A stretch of 50,468 nt of DNA from Bacteroidaceae bacterium (GTDB taxonomy: Bacteria > Bacteroidota > Bacteroidia > Bacteroidales > Bacteroidaceae), in the NCBI GenBank assembly GCA_024401225.1, contig JAKSLM010000017.1, positions 1 to 50,468 on the forward strand, in the 5' to 3' direction. Positions 47,501-50,468 of this stretch are shown in pieces; within the stretch, counting starts at the first letter, position 1; every line of letters starts with the position of its first letter. The position numbers and the translations under genes were made by a program. The notes below the pieces were generated by a model. It was not told where the DNA came from, did no database searches, and saw only the letters and a list, made by a program, of their open reading frames with translations.

Positions 47501-48615
47501 TCAAGCAGGCAGGTCCAGGCGATGTAATCATCACCACCTATGGACTGCTGCTCACCGAGCAGGACAGCATCAATGCCCGCAAGTGGAACATAGCATGCCT
47601 CGACGAGGCACACATCATCAAGAACCGCGGAGCAAAGACCTCGGCTGCAGCCATGAAGATACAGGCTGCCAACCGTGTCATCCTTACCGGTACGCCGGTT
47701 CAGAACCACCTTTCCGAACTCTGGAGCCTCTTCCAGTTCATCAACCCAGGACTTCTCGGCACCTTCGAGGACTTCGGACGCCGTTACATAGCGCAGATAG
47801 AGCGCGACCACGACATGGAGGCCCAGCGACGACTCGACCAGCGAGTGCATCCATTCATGCTGCGACGCACCAAGAACTCCGTGCTCAAGGAACTGCCTGA
47901 CAAGACCGAGATCTATCAGAAGATTGAACTCTCGACCGAGGAGATGGCCATCTATGAGGTGATACGTCAGAAGGCAGAGATGATGCTTGAAGAGACACCA
48001 CTCGACAAGGTCGACATCAATGTGCTTGCCGAGATCACCCGTCTGCGCCAGGCAGCCTGCAGCGCAAGCCTCGTAGAGAAGAAGTGGAAAGGCACCACAA
48101 GCAAGGTGACTGCCCTACTCGAACTGCTTCAGGAGGTCATCGAGGGCGAGAACCGTGCACTCGTGTTCAGTCAGTTCACTTCGTTCCTCACCATCGTGCG
48201 CAAAGCACTCGATGCTGCAGGTATACCTTATTATTATATAGACGGAGCGGTACCTGTCAAGAAGCGCACCCAGCTCGTGAAGCAATTCCAGGAGGGAGGC
48301 AAGGACTCAGCATCCATCTTCATCATCTCGCTCAAGGCTGGCGGCCTCGGACTCAACCTCACCGGAGCCAACTACGTGTTCCACCTCGACCCATGGTGGA
48401 ATCCAGCCATCGAGCAGCAGGCTACCGACCGCGCCTACCGCATAGGTCAGAACCAAGCCGTGACTGTCTATCACCTCATAGCACAGGGCACCATCGAGGA
48501 GAAGATTGTACGCCTTCATGAACAAAAGCGCGAACTGGCCGAAAATATACTCGACGGCACCGACTTGAGTCACAAATTGACAGGAAAAGAGCTCTTAGAC
48601 ATGGTAAAGAGATGA
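44566..48615 (+). CDS. SNF2-family DEAD/H helicase
   Basis: The 1349-residue protein has a 860-residue N-terminal region with no motif that I recognise and a complete SWI2/SNF2 motor: Walker A in DDMGLGKTIQ (about 914-923), DEAH box (about 1013-1016), LTGTPVQN (about 1041), the arginine-rich block RRTKNSVLKELPDKTE, and helicase C motifs (RALVFSQFTSF, SLKAGGLGLNLT, ATDRAYRIGQ). Bacterial SNF2 proteins of this size act on DNA or RNA polymerase-DNA complexes; RapA-like recycling, repair or phage defence are all possible. It starts 15 bases after the efp terminator, so its promoter is near 44520-44560 and weak. Unlike the accessory islet, base use is close to that of the housekeeping genes. Confidence 0.9.
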   Translation: MIFDLFKALSEDAQRLLCIYAYNGMGSQKGIKEYHKSIKKLFPGYEGNAALSELEEHGMMKKSLYSWYYNTYLYDIERDFFVSALWYMIEERADLYEAFKSLKLTPTMTHSVVRNAVYQICQSEYTSCPNALSLSANDIQYFYAVGNARIFAPIFNNLTKNTFTAFLSGLVDYMLEYDLVDDGQYLHQLIKDNQHLSAADRISLTSYAEIYDYLANGVLPEHHVNAADSPGLTMAAIHRVLKGEYKEAIKVFQMALKIQNKNSSIKNLYTNYLYNYFLVLAYAHDNTEESKTKLRQFLNKQVIQEYISLLPSRIIACQATNFDKEWHESALINIFNQSCRLQISLVYAYMAYLLASYLGFKCASQMKFKSPVPNLLILQHEMQKYIPLSDEQRERLASSYGDKPALTSIYHKSDWELVIENLTIANNTEQKEEERTTRLAYIVRSSYTDDIEVREQTRLKNGEWGSGKAISMSRYTNGDIDYMDENDRKILDDFKRSYSYAVKLEHVVPYMAGCDRLYYGSYAPFTPVKVSEEKPYLVVEKTDRGFKVKSNIRSSESDEKIIIRRNSASHISFIRLSDTQRPYYMQLLKLGTFPPEAEEALRSFLPRIGGTVEVHSDLIEGGSTLRTVDGSTMARVQIRPQKDGYYTVNIAAHPLPGGDRDFPLGKGEDRFIDEADGERVWVMRHLKEEKKVAKMLTTFFKSFTDEEHGVEYYEPDVMLDPEMNPELTPDLMLPLIDFIQQHPKQIYAEWPEGKSVRMRHSSSNGSWSGSLNARGSWFELEGDIQIDEDTVLTMSELLDLVANSKSRYVQLGEGEFLALSEALHRQLKALESASSRERGKLHISPFSAALLSNDVIDGEIRIGLTNDLVALRRKIAESENYKPEVPKELQATLRPYQLDGYQWMARLNSWGAGALLADDMGLGKTIQTIAFLLLKAGEGASLVIAPASVAPNWKTELQRFAPALNTIVLNFESDRQKAIKQAGPGDVIITTYGLLLTEQDSINARKWNIACLDEAHIIKNRGAKTSAAAMKIQAANRVILTGTPVQNHLSELWSLFQFINPGLLGTFEDFGRRYIAQIERDHDMEAQRRLDQRVHPFMLRRTKNSVLKELPDKTEIYQKIELSTEEMAIYEVIRQKAEMMLEETPLDKVDINVLAEITRLRQAACSASLVEKKWKGTTSKVTALLELLQEVIEGENRALVFSQFTSFLTIVRKALDAAGIPYYYIDGAVPVKKRTQLVKQFQEGGKDSASIFIISLKAGGLGLNLTGANYVFHLDPWWNPAIEQQATDRAYRIGQNQAVTVYHLIAQGTIEEKIVRLHEQKRELAENILDGTDLSHKLTGKELLDMVKR

Positions 48616-48679
48616 AATATTTAACAAAAAAGCACTTTTTTATCATTTTTTCTCGATTATTGACTAAACTTTTACTACA

Positions 48680-48820
48680 TTTGCACGTCAAAAGAGATAC
48701 AGAACAATATGCAAACAATATTTCTTTTATGATTTTTTTGTAGAATTAAGCTTGGAATCGCAGTATTTCGTTACTGCAAGACCCTTATCCGATCGCGAAG
48801 ATTAGGTAAGGGTTTTTTAT
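48680..48820 (+). ncRNA. Candidate structured small RNA
   Basis: A -7 element TACATTTG (48679-48686) is followed by a region without a credible gene and with two hairpins: GCAGTA/TACTGC (48761-48778 region, loop TTTCGT) and the terminator ACCCTTA ... TAAGGGT with TTTTTT (48781-48820). The transcript would be about 125 bases. A 7-codon frame (ATG at about 48709) is the only reading frame with a start. I cannot name a family. Confidence 0.45.
48781..48820 (+). terminator. Terminator of the candidate small RNA
   Basis: ACCCTTATC pairs with (GA)TTAGGTAAGGGT imperfectly and is followed by TTTTTTATTTTG. It is 165 bases beyond the SNF2 stop codon, so it may also end a read-through helicase transcript. 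Confidence 0.7.
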
Positions 48821-48944
48821 TTTGTTTTTCCCACCACCCATAAAAGTCCACTTTTCTTGTTTCAAAACAAACAAACAAAAACAGACTCACCCTTGCGGAT
48901 GAGCCTGCTAACGGACAGCGGAACCGTCCCGGTTATTCATGTTA

Positions 48945-50027
48945 TTACTTCGCTACCCTTTTTACATTCCCTTCTATATAGATGCCTTTGGCTGGACGCT
49001 TATTAAGTATTCGTCCGTCGAGTCCATAGATGGAACTTTCTGATTCGACCTTATGAGAGATAGGGACAGAAGCTACGTTGTGATGAACGGCATGCTTTCC
49101 TTCCGAGTCATGTACGTAATATGTTCCATCGGCAAAGAAACCCGGGAAATACATATCAACCACATGTGCACCTATGCATTTGGCATAAGGAGCAAGCTCC
49201 TCTATATCCAATCGCACATCATAGTTGTTTGTTGAGCAATAGATATACTGGTTAGGACTGCAGCTTGTCCACATGGTTCCATAGACGTGAAGAGTCTGAC
49301 TGTCCGAAAATTCATAGTGGAGATTATCATGTTCCCATTGGTCGTTAGATGTCAAATATGTAACGTCATCTCCAAGCACAAGCTGCTGACCGTTGAAAGC
49401 CAATATATTGAAGCTGGCTGGCAGAAAACACACATCCGATATTGTAACATATGGGACAATGGTTTGCACAGCACCGGGACACTCTACCATTTGTGGCTGG
49501 CAGAAAGGTTCCTTACCGCCAAACTCCTCTCTCCATGTGTTTTGTATTGCAGGGTATACCACACCGTTTGCATCATGATAAATGGATGTAAATCCAATGC
49601 ACTTCAATTCTCGGCCTCCATGGTCTTCGTAGGTGACCTCGTTGACAGTACAATGGAAAGCCCCTCCATCTTCACGCATGCTTTCCAGCAAGAATGTGTC
49701 ACCGGTGTTGAGGGTAAAGTCGTAGATCAGGCATTCCTTTTTGAGAGCTTCACTATATCCATACACACGTCCTCCTTCTTCTCGCACAACAGCACACACA
49801 TCGTTGCCTTTTGTCATGCGTACGTATGCCACTCCATCAATGATTGTATCACTCTCTTCGCCAATAGTAATATCGTACACATTCGTTACGCCTTTGAATG
49901 TCACATTACTAACTATTGCGTTCTCACTTATTTCTAATACATGCCAGCACTTTCCTTTTGAAACAAAAGACTGGGCATAGCCATTAATAGCAAAGGCCAT
50001 AAACATGGCAGAAAGTAAAACTTTCAT
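48945..50027 (-). CDS. Secreted protein with Prevotella C-terminal tail
   Basis: The ATG at 50027 (MKVLLSAMFMAF) gives 360 residues with a signal peptide ending GYAQ (19); the frame upstream lacks one. The mature part is beta-rich with several cysteines; motifs such as YDFTLNTGDTFLLES and GREL.CIGFTSI recall secreted proteins of unknown function in Prevotella. The C-terminus (SSIYGLDGRIL, GIYIEGNVKRVAK) is a tail shared by many exported Prevotella proteins. I do not recognise an enzyme. Confidence 0.65.
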   Translation of the reverse strand: MKVLLSAMFMAFAINGYAQSFVSKGKCWHVLEISENAIVSNVTFKGVTNVYDITIGEESDTIIDGVAYVRMTKGNDVCAVVREEGGRVYGYSEALKKECLIYDFTLNTGDTFLLESMREDGGAFHCTVNEVTYEDHGGRELKCIGFTSIYHDANGVVYPAIQNTWREEFGGKEPFCQPQMVECPGAVQTIVPYVTISDVCFLPASFNILAFNGQQLVLGDDVTYLTSNDQWEHDNLHYEFSDSQTLHVYGTMWTSCSPNQYIYCSTNNYDVRLDIEELAPYAKCIGAHVVDMYFPGFFADGTYYVHDSEGKHAVHHNVASVPISHKVESESSIYGLDGRILNKRPAKGIYIEGNVKRVAK

Positions 50028-50153
50028 ATAGAATACAGTTTTATGGGTTAATACGTCTATTTGATATATTTTGGTTTTTCCTATACAAGGCACACGTTAC
50101 TTATAACTACTATTAATCACTATATTGCATTCTTTCGTAACGAAAGGTGTCAC

Positions 50154-50468
50154 TCATCTGCATAGTATTTTCTTTCCATGACTTATCACGATGCCCTTGT
50201 ATGTGTTGCTAACAGGTTGACCTGCGATGTTCACGCCTCCAACTTTGGCAGACACGATTGGTAGTGGAGCAATAGGAGTTAGAATCGCATCATGGTCTTC
50301 CACTGCATAGAAATTTGACCATGTTGACCATTCAAAGGATGTACGATACTTGTCAAGAATTTCTTTCTTTACATATAGATTTCTTTTACCCGCTCCGCCA
50401 ACGAAGCATCCGACACCACATAGAGGCACTTCCGTGGCGTAGGAAATAAATTCAGTCATTGCATTACA
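50154..50468 (-). CDS. 3' end of a surface protein, runs off the window
   Basis: The last 101 residues from an internal Met are visible, and the frame stays open to the window edge, so the gene continues beyond it. Near the beginning the sequence NLYVKKEILDKYR and WSNFYAVEDHD looks like the last repeat of a BspA-type leucine-rich repeat protein ('LYVP....YK....W..F..I'). The end, TYKGIVISHGKKILCR, is the exported-protein tail. Assignment to the BspA-type group is tentative. Confidence 0.5.
   Translation of the reverse strand, partial: CNAMTEFISYATEVPLCGVGCFVGGAGKRNLYVKKEILDKYRTSFEWSTWSNFYAVEDHDAILTPIAPLPIVSAKVGGVNIAGQPVSNTYKGIVISHGKKILCR

Overview
The window looks like a chromosomal segment of a Prevotella/Segatella-type bacterium (Bacteroidales). 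Evidence: promoters of the TTTG-N19/20-TAnnTTTG kind, lipoproteins with a Bacteroidetes-style lipobox, a periplasmic-propeller hybrid two-component regulator, C-terminal tails ending in 'GR..-K-VYV..GG-K-' type motifs, and carbohydrate esterase and xylanase fusions described from ruminal Prevotella. No rRNA, tRNA, CRISPR array or intact transposase was seen.

Layout. 1-1345: an intrinsic terminator, a 43-residue peptide gene and a fimbrillin-like lipoprotein. 1377-6260 (accessory islet, mostly minus strand): remnants of toxin-antitoxin modules, a 281/284-bp direct repeat carrying a promoter, a two-gene AAA ATPase/RloB defence-type operon with a truncated third reading frame, a RAYT transposase remnant with REP-like palindromes, and three copies of the 3' end (with terminator) of the neighbouring GH95 gene.

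6261-37800 (minus strand): a xylan utilisation locus. An eight-gene operon runs GH43-CBM6, GH3, GH43-CBM6-esterase, GH43 with CBM6, GH43 with a trefoil-like tail, GH97, esterase, GH95 (transcribed from about 21590 down to 6261). Upstream lie a GH10-feruloyl esterase fusion, a CE6-type acetyl esterase and the hybrid two-component regulator, and then two very large paralogous secreted proteins. No SusC/SusD pair is in the window. A shared two-part motif sits at a constant distance (31-32 bp) upstream of the -7 element of three of these transcription units and is a good candidate for the regulator's operator. The enzyme set fits a heavily decorated, esterified glucuronoarabinoxylan: GH10 cuts the backbone, GH43 and GH3 remove arabinose and xylose, esterases remove acetyl and feruloyl groups, and GH95/GH97 remove terminal (L-)galactose-like or arabinopyranose caps.

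38277-50468: housekeeping and envelope genes. A minus-strand operon holds a PASTA protein, an RluD-type pseudouridine synthase, D-Ala-D-Ala ligase, an acyltransferase, a NigD-like lipoprotein and a 53-residue lipoprotein. Then come rpmH (minus), efp (plus), a 1349-residue SNF2 helicase (plus), a candidate structured small RNA, a secreted protein of unknown function and the 3' end of a further surface protein that runs off the window.
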